NCBI GenBank assembly: GCA_965153455.1
Contig: OZ234494.1
Location: 7,998,001 to 8,062,000, forward strand
Direction: 5' to 3'
DNA length: 64,000 bases
From: Sphagnum compactum
Taxonomy: Eukaryota > Bryophyta > Sphagnopsida > Sphagnales
A program made the translations under genes and the position numbers. Below are positions 47,021-57,333 of this stretch, in pieces (position 1 is the stretch's first letter; every line of letters starts with the position of its first letter). A model generated the notes under the pieces. It ran no database searches and was not told the origin of the DNA. It saw only the letters and a list, made by a program, of their open reading frames with translations.

Positions 47021-48406
47021 TTGGTTTTTCCAAACAGGCTGGTGGGTGTTTTTAGACTTGAATAGGTAGTAAATTTTGTTGCTCTAAGGGGCTTTAACAT
47101 GATATGGGAGAATGATAAATAGGAATTGATGGGATTTTGATAGGTACCATAGTACCTGAACAGATTCAGCATAAATTTTTATTTTATTTTTTTTGCTAAA
47201 TATTTGAAAAATTATTTAGTAATTGTGTCGAATTTCAATAACATCAAAACTTTTACTATCAGGTTTGCATGCAGACCTTCAAGTACTCGGACTATTACTG
47301 GGACAGTCTCGACACACTAGACTGTTCCACAACCTTGAGATTGTTTATTATTTTACATAACCATTATTTGTCAAAATTTTCAAATTTAAAAAATCAAGTG
47401 CTGAAATTAAGATTTAAGATTTAATTACTTATTCAACAGTTTGTTGTCGAAATTGTTTGAGTACTATGATACTCTGCTGGTGATGAAGGTTGCGAAATAT
47501 GTCACATCAAAAGTTTTGGCTCTCCCTCTAAGGGAGAGAGAGAGAGAGATATTACTAAAAGATGTAGTTCTCATTTGGTCCCCTTTCACATTTTGAGAAA
47601 TGTTCATCTTCTTCATCAAGTGTTAGTGCAGGTGTGACCGGAAAGGAAGTGACCACACAGTTTGTCTTTGATGGCCTCTGTAGTGTGAATGCCAAATTCA
47701 TTTTTAAGGGTTTAAGAGTTAAGCCTGCCGTCGACCTTCTTAATGAAGGCGGCGGGATTCATCAATTTGTGGGGTGGGGGTTAGTGACGGTGTGCATGGG
47801 ATGCATGGGGAGGTCTCTCTCTGGGGGTATGGAGTTGGGGTACAGGAGGAAGGTGGCGCGAATGATGGTGAAGAGTGGCGCTGCATTGATGAGCCAAAAT
47901 GGAGGGAATGACGGCGTAGGGAAGCTTGTGATGGAAGCGGAAAGGAGAAACAGAGGCGGCTGGTCGGGGAGGGAGAAAAGCTGTTACTCATGGGTTATCT
48001 CGGGGAATGCAGAGTATGGAGTTCGGTTTTGAGAGGACTTGGCTGGTGGTTAGAACTCTCCGCTGCGCCAGCAACTTGGCCAAGCAGATGATGATGCACA
48101 TCTGAAGGGCTAGGCCTCGGTAGGAATCGGAACGGTGAGGAGCATTCTAGAGATCAGGAAGCTTGTACTCTCTGGCAAGTTTTGTAATGCGAAATGTGAG
48201 CGTTGGTTTCTGCGATTCTGTTTTGCCGATTTGTGTGCGTAGAAGCTGTGTCTGATCTTTGATCAGAGAGTGCAGACAGGAATACCCAGTGACGAAGTAT
48301 AAAGGAAAGGATCAGTGGTCGTGTTTGTCCAGGAGCTCAACAATTGCAATGTTGCTTAGATCATTACAGTAGATCAGGGTGTTGTTTGTTTCTGCACCCT
48401 CTCTTT

Positions 48407-48418
48407 TGGTATCAGAGC
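48407..48418 (+). other. tRNA primer-binding site (initiator Met) of the plus-strand gypsy element
   Basis: TGGTATCAGAGC is the 12-nt complement of the 3' end of plant initiator tRNA-Met, the common primer for plant LTR retrotransposons. A CA dinucleotide 11 bases upstream (48395-48396) is a reasonable LTR end. Confidence 0.85.
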
Positions 48419-48483
48419 TTGTTCAGATCTGGTAGTTTCCGTAGAAACTGTAGATATTTAGATATAATGATAATTGAAGCAGC

Positions 48484-49289
48484 ATGTCTTCACCTAATGC
48501 AGATGAGGGAGGTGTAGAAGAGTTGACACGAGAGATTCGGGAACAACGGATCATCAATAGGTTTGATTTTCTGACTGGGCAAAACGGACCACAGAGAGGA
48601 GCCGTGATCCTTCGTTTTCTGGGTTTTGGAGTAGTAATTCTTGTAGGAATAGACCCTGAGGAAGCCCGAGTTGGAGATATAGCAGTAGAAGTAGCTCATA
48701 GTGGTTTTTACACTCGCGCTCAAGTTTGGTTGAAGGTGACGAATGGAGCAAGGGGGTGGGCGTCAACCTCAATTCTACAGACACCATACTACTACACTTC
48801 CTACCTTGCGTAGGGTAACGCCTTTATTTGCTGAAAGGCAGCGTAGTGTGCCTAGGATAGGAGATATTTGGATACCCAAGATTGCTGCATCTCCTAACCA
48901 TTTTGTTAGATTATACATTCCTGGTGTGGAAGATTTGTTTCAGGTGGGAGATTGACTACTCAGAGTGGAACACAGTGGATCAAAATCCCGCCTCATCAGC
49001 TGGAGGATATGGCGCAATTAGGAGGAAGGATGGCAGTTCCAACAAGAGTCCACAGATGAGCAAAGTTTTTCTATTCTTCCATCTAATTTCATACCTTTGA
49101 GACCAGTAGTAGAAGGAGATCAGTCTGAATTCACAGATCGGATCGGATAACATTTGTTCTTCGCAAAACTCAGGTGCGAACAGGATAGAATGTCAGACTG
49201 AACAGATTCGTTGTCGCCTGATTGTGGTCTAAAGACCCGTGTGTTGTATAGAGTGTTGCAATTTTTGTTTGCAGTTAAACTTTTGCAAG
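48484..49289 (+). pseudogene. Damaged leader / gag N-terminal region
   Basis: A 109-codon frame starting MSSPNADEGGVEELTREIRE lies shortly after the PBS, then coding-like sequence passes to other frames (FYRHHTTTLPTLRRVTPLFA near 48770-48830). This looks like the N-terminal part of gag split by indels, or a leader ORF. I see no domain. Confidence 0.4.
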
Positions 49290-51554
49290 ATGACTAGTCC
49301 ACAGGGTATGGATGAACTGTTCTGGGGACGAGACTATGAGGACGTTAATGACTGGGCGAAGAGGCTCACCATGGCGGCTGAAGTGCCAGATCTGAATGTA
49401 GACAAGCTCTTCAAGATCACAAAGCTGAATCTGAGAGGCAGAGCCAAGGAGTGGTTCAAGAGGTTGCAACCCGCACCAGCCGATTGGGCTGAGTTGAGGA
49501 CTCTGATAGTGCAAAAGTATGGAGATGTGGACGCTGATGACATCAGGATGAAGTTTGATGCCATCAAGCAAGAACCCAAGGAGAGAGTTCAAAAATATTT
49601 TGAACGTCTCGACAAACTGTTTCAGACGGGCCAGTTACAAGATGCCGAGCAGAAGAGAAGGTTTATGGCCAAGCTAAGGCCAAAAATTCGAAAATTGTGG
49701 GTGGTAAGAACGTTTGCAAACATTGAAGAGTTAGTTCGTGCTGCAACGGAAGTTGAGAGAGTTATGGGCGAAATCGGGGAGACTTCGTACGAACCTCTGA
49801 GAGAGGAACAGGAAGAGGAGTCTTCGGAAACCCTTATGGAGAAGCAGGTCACTGCACTAAATAACACCCTGATCAATTTCTTCAAGGGATCTGTGCATAA
49901 TTCGGAAGCATCATCTTCTTCCACTGTGTTTGGAGGATGCCAAATCTGCAAAGGAGGGGACCATTTGGCCCCCACCTGTCCAAGGTTAAATGAAGCATGG
50001 CCAAAATGTGCCAAGTGCGGTATGCCTCATAGGACAGAGAATTGTGGAATAAAATGTGCCTTCTGCTCAGGGTTGGGGCATTCTGAGGACAGATGTTGGA
50101 GGAAACCCAAAGATGGGAAATCACAATCTAGAGCAGCAAATTTCTTGGAGGTGTTGCTGAATGATGAAGCAGCGACCATGCAACAACTTGATAAGCTATG
50201 TGGGAATGAGAATCTCTTCTCTTACACCCGAGTGCCTAGGAGGAGGATGCCTGTTGAAGTCGCACCTGCTGGCACTGTACCATCACCTGAAGTTGCGGGA
50301 GAAGGCACAGGAGTGGGTCAGGAAACCTCTGTTAGATCGAAAATTCTCTCCCATTTTGTTAAGGGAAAGATTTCCCTTACACCCATGGAGACAGTCCTGA
50401 TGATACCAGGAGAATTAGAACACCTTGAGAGCCTGGTGAAATTGGCTAGAAGGAAGAAGGATGCAGAAGCTGTGACTGATCAGGTGTCTATGGTTTCAGT
50501 AGCTCCTGAAATTAGGCAAATCTGCATCAACAAAACACATAGAAGCAAGACGCTCCACTTGCTAGTGGAAATCAATAGCTATGTGGTGGAAGGACTTGTA
50601 GACAATGGAGCATCCATGTCTGTCATGGCTGCTGCAGTGGTTAAAGAGTTAGGAATGATGCATTTAGTTACTGGATTCGAGACCTATAAAACCGCATCAG
50701 GAATTGTGACTCAGGCCCTAAGTCGAGTTGATGAGGTACCAGTCAAGGTAGGAGGCGTACAATGTGCCATGACCTTCATGGTAGTAGATACAGACAGTTA
50801 TGATGTGCTCCTTGGGCTGGACTTTTTGATGAAAATTGGAGCAGTTGTCGATGTGGAACGGGGTCTAATACAAGTGAGACACGGACCCGGAACCAATGTG
50901 GAGGTGTTGCCATTAACGATGGTGAATTTGCTACAGAGGATGAATTCAGAAGCTCTGATGCAAGAGTCTACGACCATCTGGAAAAACACATGCACTAATG
51001 ACGATTCTGACTGGACACTAGATCAGGATCGCGCGATCATGATCAAAGAAGATGCTACGTCTACCTCGGATTCAGATACTGGTACTGATGGTAGCGAGCA
51101 TTGTGATTTGGAGTCTAATCAGTTGAAACAAATTGATTGTGAAGATGAGTTTAGAGATGCTGAATTGGAAGAGTTGGTGAGGTCAGAAGGGCCGCAAGAA
51201 ATTCTGCAACTGATATTACAGGAGCAGGTCGACGGGTTTATGGATGAAGAAATCACAGATGCGGATGATTACGCAGACTGGATGAGATGGGTGTCTGATG
51301 CAGAACAAAGCAGACGAACCATGTATGAATCCACACATGATGCAGCTGCTCCACTTTTGCTGCAGCAACCCAGCCGAAGAGACGCTTCCTCAATTCCGGC
51401 ACTGCTGCAGACTGTCCAGATGAGAGATGGAAACTCTGGTTGCAGCACTACTGAGCAGTTGGGATCATCCAGCCATGAGGAAATGGACACTAGATGGAGG
51501 GAGATCTATCAACGAATTAGGATTGACGACAGTTTGGATGAGGGAGGACGGTAG
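49290..51554 (+). CDS. Gag-protease polyprotein of the plus-strand gypsy element (~754 aa)
   Basis: The frame opens at ATG 49290 (MTSPQGMDELFWGRDYEDVN). The retrotransposon gag domain covers roughly residues 10-170 (NLRGRAKEWFKRLQPAPADW is typical). Three CCHC-like zinc knuckles follow at about residues 220-280: CQICKGGDHLAPTC, CAKCGMPHRTENC and CAFCSGLGHSEDRC. The aspartic protease lies at about residues 430-520 (EGLVDNGASMSVMAAA ... YDVLLGLDFL). The active-site triplet is D-N-G rather than D-T/S-G, which may impair it. The acidic C-terminal region leads to UAG at 51552, and the same frame continues directly into the RT N-terminus (LERYQDVFAWNKGELG). The codons after the stop are CAA CTT. 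The frame is otherwise intact. Confidence 0.85.
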   Translation: MTSPQGMDELFWGRDYEDVNDWAKRLTMAAEVPDLNVDKLFKITKLNLRGRAKEWFKRLQPAPADWAELRTLIVQKYGDVDADDIRMKFDAIKQEPKERVQKYFERLDKLFQTGQLQDAEQKRRFMAKLRPKIRKLWVVRTFANIEELVRAATEVERVMGEIGETSYEPLREEQEEESSETLMEKQVTALNNTLINFFKGSVHNSEASSSSTVFGGCQICKGGDHLAPTCPRLNEAWPKCAKCGMPHRTENCGIKCAFCSGLGHSEDRCWRKPKDGKSQSRAANFLEVLLNDEAATMQQLDKLCGNENLFSYTRVPRRRMPVEVAPAGTVPSPEVAGEGTGVGQETSVRSKILSHFVKGKISLTPMETVLMIPGELEHLESLVKLARRKKDAEAVTDQVSMVSVAPEIRQICINKTHRSKTLHLLVEINSYVVEGLVDNGASMSVMAAAVVKELGMMHLVTGFETYKTASGIVTQALSRVDEVPVKVGGVQCAMTFMVVDTDSYDVLLGLDFLMKIGAVVDVERGLIQVRHGPGTNVEVLPLTMVNLLQRMNSEALMQESTTIWKNTCTNDDSDWTLDQDRAIMIKEDATSTSDSDTGTDGSEHCDLESNQLKQIDCEDEFRDAELEELVRSEGPQEILQLILQEQVDGFMDEEITDADDYADWMRWVSDAEQSRRTMYESTHDAAAPLLLQQPSRRDASSIPALLQTVQMRDGNSGCSTTEQLGSSSHEEMDTRWREIYQRIRIDDSLDEGGR

Positions 51555-53940
51555 CAACTTTGGGGAATCTTAGAGCGGTATCAAGATGTGTTTGCTTGGA
51601 ACAAAGGAGAGCTAGGCTGCTGCACCGTTGGAGAACACTCCATAGACACACAAGGATTTCCACCCTGCAAGGTAGCTCCTGGTCGATTGTCATACTGGGA
51701 GGAGGCAGAGGTGAAGAGGCAGATTGATGTGTTGGTGGATTTGGGAAAGATGAGGCCTAGTAATTCTGAGTACGCCTATCGTGTCACCCTACCAGTGAAG
51801 AAGGATGGGAGCAGGCGTTTCTGTGGGGACTACCGACCACTCATTGCACAAACACGTCGGGATTCATTTCCAATGCCACTCATGGAGGATGTGATTAATC
51901 AGCTGGGGAACTCGGCATGGTTCACTGCCTTAGACTTGCAGTCTAGCTTCTGGCAAATTCGAATGGCTCCAGAAGACATGAAGAAGACAGCTTTAATTAC
52001 CAAGACCGGATTGTATGACTGGACAGTCATGCCTTTCGGTCTGAAGAATGCGACGAGTACATTTACCAGAACCATGTCAGAGGTCTTTAAAGACTTGCGT
52101 AGCAAGTTCCTGAAGGTGTTCGTTGATGACCTCAATGTGCACAGCGAAAGTTGGGGGGAACATCTTCATCATCTGGATGTGGTTCTGTGCAAACTCAGGG
52201 AAGTGAATCTCAAACTGAACCCAAATAAGTGTTGCTTTGTTGCAAAGAGCATTACGTTTCTAGGCCATGTTGTTAGTGAGGATGGCACCAGACTAGACCC
52301 TGGCAAGATAGAGGCAGTCCTGCATTTTCCACAACCAAAGACGGTCACAAACGTCAGGTCGTTCTTAGGTCTAACGGGGTATTACCGGAATTATGTCCGA
52401 GGCTATGCGCGATTGGCAGCTCCACTATTTGAGTTGACCAAAAGGGATGTTAATTTCGTGTGGGATATGGGATGTCAGCAAGCATTCAGGGCATTAAAGG
52501 CAGCGCTGGTTGACGCTCATGTACTCACACGACCTGATTTCAGGAGAATGTTTTGTCTGGACGTCGACTGGTCACCCAAGGGTGTTGGAGCCATACTGTC
52601 ACAGAAGGAAGGAAAATTTTAGAAGGTGGTGGCTTATGCCAGTAAGAGCTTGACAGAAGCACAGAGGAAGTTCCATCCCATGGAAGGGGAATGTTACGCA
52701 CTAATCTGGGCATCATGCATTTCAGGCAGTATTTGTACAGGAATCATTTCATTCTGCGCACAAATCACAAACCACTGGAATGGTTAGCAACCGTGTCGGA
52801 TGCGCATGGAAGGAGGGGTCGGTGGATTGATATGCTGCAGGATTTCAGCTTCAAGATACTGCACCGACCAGGTTTGAAACATACAAATGTAGATGCTTTG
52901 AGCAGGAATCCAGTGGGGCCAGCTACGGATGATGACGGGTTCAGTGAAGAAATCCAGGATATTGGGACTATGCCGGATGACTCAATTGAGACAACTGGGA
53001 GGATATTCTCTGTTCAATATGGTAAGGAGTCAGATTGGTTTGGTTTCAGGAGGCATTCAAGAGAACTGACGGAGCACCGTAGATGCTGCTTTGGCATCAA
53101 CCATTGGCGTTGGTCAGAAGATCACCAACTGTTTATGCTTGACGTAGTCACTAAGAGAAACCAGGATGAGGAGACGGACCCACTTATGGAAGATGTGGAG
53201 GCAGCAGACGATGAAGAAAGGCAAAATTTGGGACCTGCTGATGGTAGGCGAGCTCTGAAGAAGGGAATGATCAGGTACTATGATAGGCAGCAGCAACTGG
53301 AGTTGGTGTTGGCCGCTTAGGAATTATCGGAGTTTGGTAAACCCGAGCTAAGTCATGTGGAACCTGGTGAAGAGGAGACCGGTGAAGTGGATGCAAAGAG
53401 CATTGACATCTGGAAGGATGCAACCTGTTTGGAGTTGTTGAAGGAAAGCATTCTACCAGACACAGTAGACCTTGAGGAAAGCAGGAGGGCCAAAAAAAGA
53501 ATAATCAATTATTGCTGGAGAGAGGAAAGGCTGTACTTCAAGGGACTGTATGTCCCCAAGCCAGAGGAACGAATGCCACTTGTTGTTCAAATGCATGAAG
53601 ATCTGGGACATTTTGGAGAAGAGAGGACTCTGGCTGAGATATGTCGGAAGTACTTTTGGCATAATCGAATAGAGGATGTGAAGACTGTGGTGAAGGTATG
53701 CCAGCAGTGTCAGATGGTGAGAAGGACGGGGAGTCTACGCTCTGAAGATGAAGAGTTGAAGAGTATACCCATTTGTGATCTATTTCACAGAGTGGCTATG
53801 GACACTGCCGGACCGTTGCTTGAAACTAAGTCAGGAAATAAGTACATTCTGGTGGCCATTGACCACTATTCTAAGTGGTGCGAGGCAAAGGCAGTTGTTG
53901 ATCATGGTGCTAAGACTACGGCCAGGTTCCTAGACAACCA
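51555..53940 (+). pseudogene. Pol (RT, RNase H, integrase N-terminus) of the plus-strand gypsy element
   Basis: RT motifs run from PCKVAPGRLSYWEEAEVKRQ through TALDLQSSFWQIRMA and MPFGLKNATSTF to the active-site VFVDDL (FVDD box), ending with the connection FLGLTGYYRNYVRGYARLAA. RNase H starts at CLDVDWSPKGVGAIL. It is cut by TAG at 52620 and a frame change near 52708 (TGGGCATC, apparently lacking one G). It resumes with FRQYLYRNHFILRTNHKPLE. A second TAG falls at 53318. The integrase HHCC finger is present (HEDLGHFGEER...CQQCQMV), with the first catalytic Asp in VAMDTAGPL. The second Asp and Glu are lost because the element breaks off at about 53940. Confidence 0.85.
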
Positions 53941-54328
53941 AGCCTTAAATAAAAGGTTTGCTTATCAAGGTACGAGAAGCAACACTTGGGCTTGCCAAAA
54001 CCCAAGTCCCAAGCTACACTTAAAGTATGCGAACGGGGTCATGACTTCCCGCGTTTGCCGCACTACCAACCAACCCTTTGGGATGCACTTAAGGCATGTG
54101 CATGTCCCCGCAAGCTCACCTTGCTTGCCTCCTCTTTTGGGGCCAAGTTTCCTTAACCCCAAATAAGGAGTCCGATTTTGATTTGGGCCTACGCAAGATA
54201 GTTCCATTTATCCAATGCCATTTGACAACCCTATTTGCCTTATACAAATTTCTCGTGATATAATCTCTTGGAAGTTTGTTTTTGCCTTTATTTCCTTTGC
54301 AACTTGATGTGGTACATTTTATGTGGCA
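53941..54328 (-). repeat. Putative 3' LTR fragment (U3 side) of the chromovirus
   Basis: On the minus strand it would start TGCCACATAAAATG directly after a purine-rich tract AGTGGGGCAGAG (54340-54329). It ends abruptly at about 53941 without the ...GCGTCA terminus expected from the 5' LTR. Confidence 0.5.
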
Positions 54329-54415
54329 CTCTGCCCCACTAAAAGAAAGGTGATGTTCTCATCACATTCTACGTCTTTTCTTTGCCGGTCTAGCGTGGAA
54401 TTCTTCTATTGCTTC

Positions 54416-57333
54416 TTAGGCATGTTCCATATCGGATTTGGTCACCCAAGAAGCCTCTATTGCATGATATCCTTTCCACTTAACTAGGTATTCCCGCTCT
54501 CGTCCTCTTAGTTGCCTTGACTTGAGCACGGCCTCCACCTCAAACTCTGGTTCATTATGAACCAAGTCAGGTGGGGACCTTGAGTTTTGCTCTCGATTGG
54601 GCCTTGAGGCATCACGGGAGACCGGCTTCAAAAGAGAGACATGAAATGTGGGATGAACTCTAAAATTTTCCGGTAATTCTAACTTATAAGTGTCGGAAAG
54701 TTTCTTTTTCAACACTTTGAATGGGCCCGCATATGGGGCCAAGAACTTATGACTTAACCCTTCGGGCAACTGGAAGTTCTTGATGTTCAACCACACTTCA
54801 TCCCCTTCTTGAAACTTCACCTCTCGTCGGGACTTGTCCGCAAAATCCTTGTACCTTTTGTGCGCCTTTTCCAAATTGGCCTTGGCCAACTCCCACAAGC
54901 GCCGCCTTTCTTCATCAAGTTGTTGGACCATCGGCACTTCCTCACTTGCATCACCCGAGGTGTGTCCTTGTGTTGCCCAAGTCATGGGCACAATTGATGA
55001 TTTGCCTGTCACCATTTGGAATGGGGTGGACCCAGTTGCGGAGTGTGCCGAGTTGTTGTAACAAAACTCGGCTAACTCCAAATGGTCCACCCAATCTTGT
55101 TGATCCGCCGCAACATAATTCCTTAGGAATTGTTGGATCACCAAGTTCACCCTCTCAGTTTGTCCATCGGTTTGGGGGCGGAACGAAGTGCTCATCTTGA
55201 GTTCCGACCCCATCCGCTTCCATAAGGCTTGCCAAAACTTGCTTGTGAACTTTGGGTCTCGATCCGACACTATGTCTTTTGGAAGACCATGATGCTTGAA
55301 GATGTGGGAGAAGAACAACCTCCCCGTCTCTTGAGCCGTGGCTTCATCCTTTGTGGGAATGAAGTGTGCCATTTTGCTAAATCGATCCACCACAACCATG
55401 ATGGCATCAAACCCCTTTGAAGGGGGCAAACTCACCATGAAGACCATTGACACACTTTCCCACGGCCCTTCGGGAATTGGCAAAGGTTGCAACAAACCTA
55501 CTTGCTTCTTGTTGAGGGTTCGGTTTTGTTGACAAGTTAAACAAGTCTTCACATACTCCTCCGCATTATCCTTCAAGTTGGGCCAATAGTAGGACTTCTT
55601 TAGGAATGTTGTGGTGCGCTTTGCACCACCATGGCCCGCAAGCGGTCCATCGTGACATTCCTTCAAAAGTGTGTCCCTTATCTTCCCTTCCGGCACATAG
55701 AATCGCTTTTGTTTGTACCACAATAATCCATTTTGCAAATGGAAGTGGGACTTGGCTCCATTTTGGATGCTTTGACTTACCTCCTTGGCAAAAGCATCCC
55801 GACGACTTGCTAACCTAACTTCCCTTTGAAGTTCCGTCTCTCCCACATACACCACTTTAAGTTGGTGTTTTCGGCTCAATGTGTCGGGGACTATGTTCTC
55901 CTTTCCCGGCTTGTGCCGGATATCCACATTGAACAATGCCAATGTGTCTTGCCACCTTACTTGTTTTGATGACAACTTGGGTTGGGTGGCAAAGTACTTC
56001 AAGGTCACATTGTCGATCCACACCACCACATCCTTGGAGCCTATGTAATGGCCCCAAGTCTTGAGACAATGTATGACCGCCCACATTTCCTTTTCGTGTG
56101 TTGGCCACCTTCGCTCCGTCTCACCCAACTTCTTGCTTTCAAAGGCCACCAGTCTTCCTTCTTGCACTAGGACTCCTCCGATTGCAAAGTCGGAGGCATC
56201 GGAATGAATCTCAAACTCCTTGTCAAAATCGGGCAACTTCAACACCAGCGCCTTCACCAAAATGCCCTTCAATGTTTCAAAGGCCTCATCGTAAACTTCT
56301 TCCCAATCATAAGTGATGGCGGACTTCTTCAAAAGGTTTGTCAAAGGCGTGGCAATCCTTGCAAAGTTCTTGATGAACTTGCGATAGTAAGATGCCAAAC
56401 CAAGGAAGGATCTCAAGGCGGGATCTCAAGGCGGGAACCGACTTCGGCGGCTCCCAATCCAAAATTGCCTTGACCTTGTGATCATCCATCTTCAAACCTT
56501 CTTGAGTTATCCTATGCCCAAGAAAGTCTACTTCCGTCACCCCAAATTCGCACTTCTCAAGCTTGGCATACAACTCGTTTTCCCATTAGCCTTTGGAACA
56601 CTTTGCGAAGGTGCTCCTCATGCTCCTCCAAGGAGCTACTATAGATCAAAATGTCGTCTATGTAGACGACCACAAAATCGTCTAACCATTCCCGGAAAAT
56701 GTCATTCATGAGAGTACAAAATGTGGCGGGTGCATTGGTGAGCCCAAAAGGCATCACCAAGAATTCATATGAACCATACCTTGTGCGGCAAGCGGTCTTT
56801 TCTTCGTCCCCTTCCGCGATCCGAATTTGGTAATACCCCGAACGTAGATCAATTCTACTAAATACCTTGGCTCCCGAAAGACGATCAAATAGATCATCGA
56901 TCCGAGGTAAAGGATAACGGTTCTTCACCGTTGCCTTATTGAGGGCTCTATAATCCACACACATCCTCAAAGTCCCATCCTTTTTGTGAACAAAAAGGAC
57001 GGGTGCCCCATATGGTGATTTACTTGGTTTGATATAACCTTTCGCGAGGAGTTCTTCAAGTTGAACCTTAAGCTCTTTCAACTCCTCATGACTCATTCTA
57101 TATGGGGCCTTGGCGGGAGGTGCCACTCCCGGCATCACCTCGATCGCATGATCAACTCGTCTTCTCGGGGGTAGGTCTTCAGACAATTCTTCGGGCATCA
57201 CATCCGGGAACTCTTCCAAAACCTTCCTTATGCACTTGGCGGAAGTCACCAACTTGGTGGTTTCCTTGGGCTCATACTCATCCAACACCCGCATAACACA
57301 CATCATGCCATAGCCTCCCACGCATTTTCTTTC
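54416..57333 (-). pseudogene. Pol polyprotein of the chromovirus (RT, RNase H, integrase, chromodomain)
   Basis: The first frame (57333 to about 56580) carries the RT with [44 protein letters not shown] and the active-site [11 protein letters not shown]. An extra A in an A-run (56578-56581) shifts the frame. The second frame, to about 56423, continues [21 protein letters not shown] 13-bp tandem duplication (56410-56435) shifts it again. The third frame (666 codons open to 54416) has RNase H (EIHSDASDFAIGGVL), the HHCC zinc finger (HDGPLAGHGGAK...CLTCQQN) and the integrase core with SDRDPKF and TDGQTERVN. The first catalytic Asp position reads SMVFMVSLP, so Val replaces Asp. A chromodomain (FEVEAVLKSR...EYLVKWKGY...ASWV) ends the protein. 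It is not competent as it stands. Confidence 0.88.

Larger units (their letters stand above)
46173..47623. other. Peroxidase 2 promoter side and intergenic DNA
   Basis: This holds the leader and promoter of the minus-strand peroxidase, with a (GT)n(CT)n compound microsatellite at about 46402-46444 and a GAGC/GCGA-rich tract near 46538-46572. No clear TATA box was found. Beyond it lie inverted AC/GT microsatellites (separate entry) and a (GA)n tract near 47530-47550. Confidence 0.4.
47624..53940 (+). mobile_element. Ty3/gypsy LTR retrotransposon, 3'-truncated and decayed
   Basis: The order is a putative 5' LTR (ending near 48396), a PBS at 48407-48418, a damaged leader and gag N-terminus, gag-protease (49290-51554), RT-RNase H and integrase, the Ty3/gypsy order. 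The integrase stops making sense after ...TTARFLDNQ at about 53940, where unrelated sequence begins. There is no 3' LTR, so LTR limits are inferred only from the PBS. Three in-frame stops in pol (51552, 52620, 53318) and a one-base deletion near 52708 make it non-autonomous. The protease has DNGAS instead of DTGAS. The start at 47624 is a guess at a TG dinucleotide. Confidence 0.8.

Noticed and set aside
47634-48032. 132-codon plus-strand frame just left of the gypsy PBS
   Set aside because: It lies in the presumed 5' LTR region and shows no domain. GC-rich LTR sequence explains it better.
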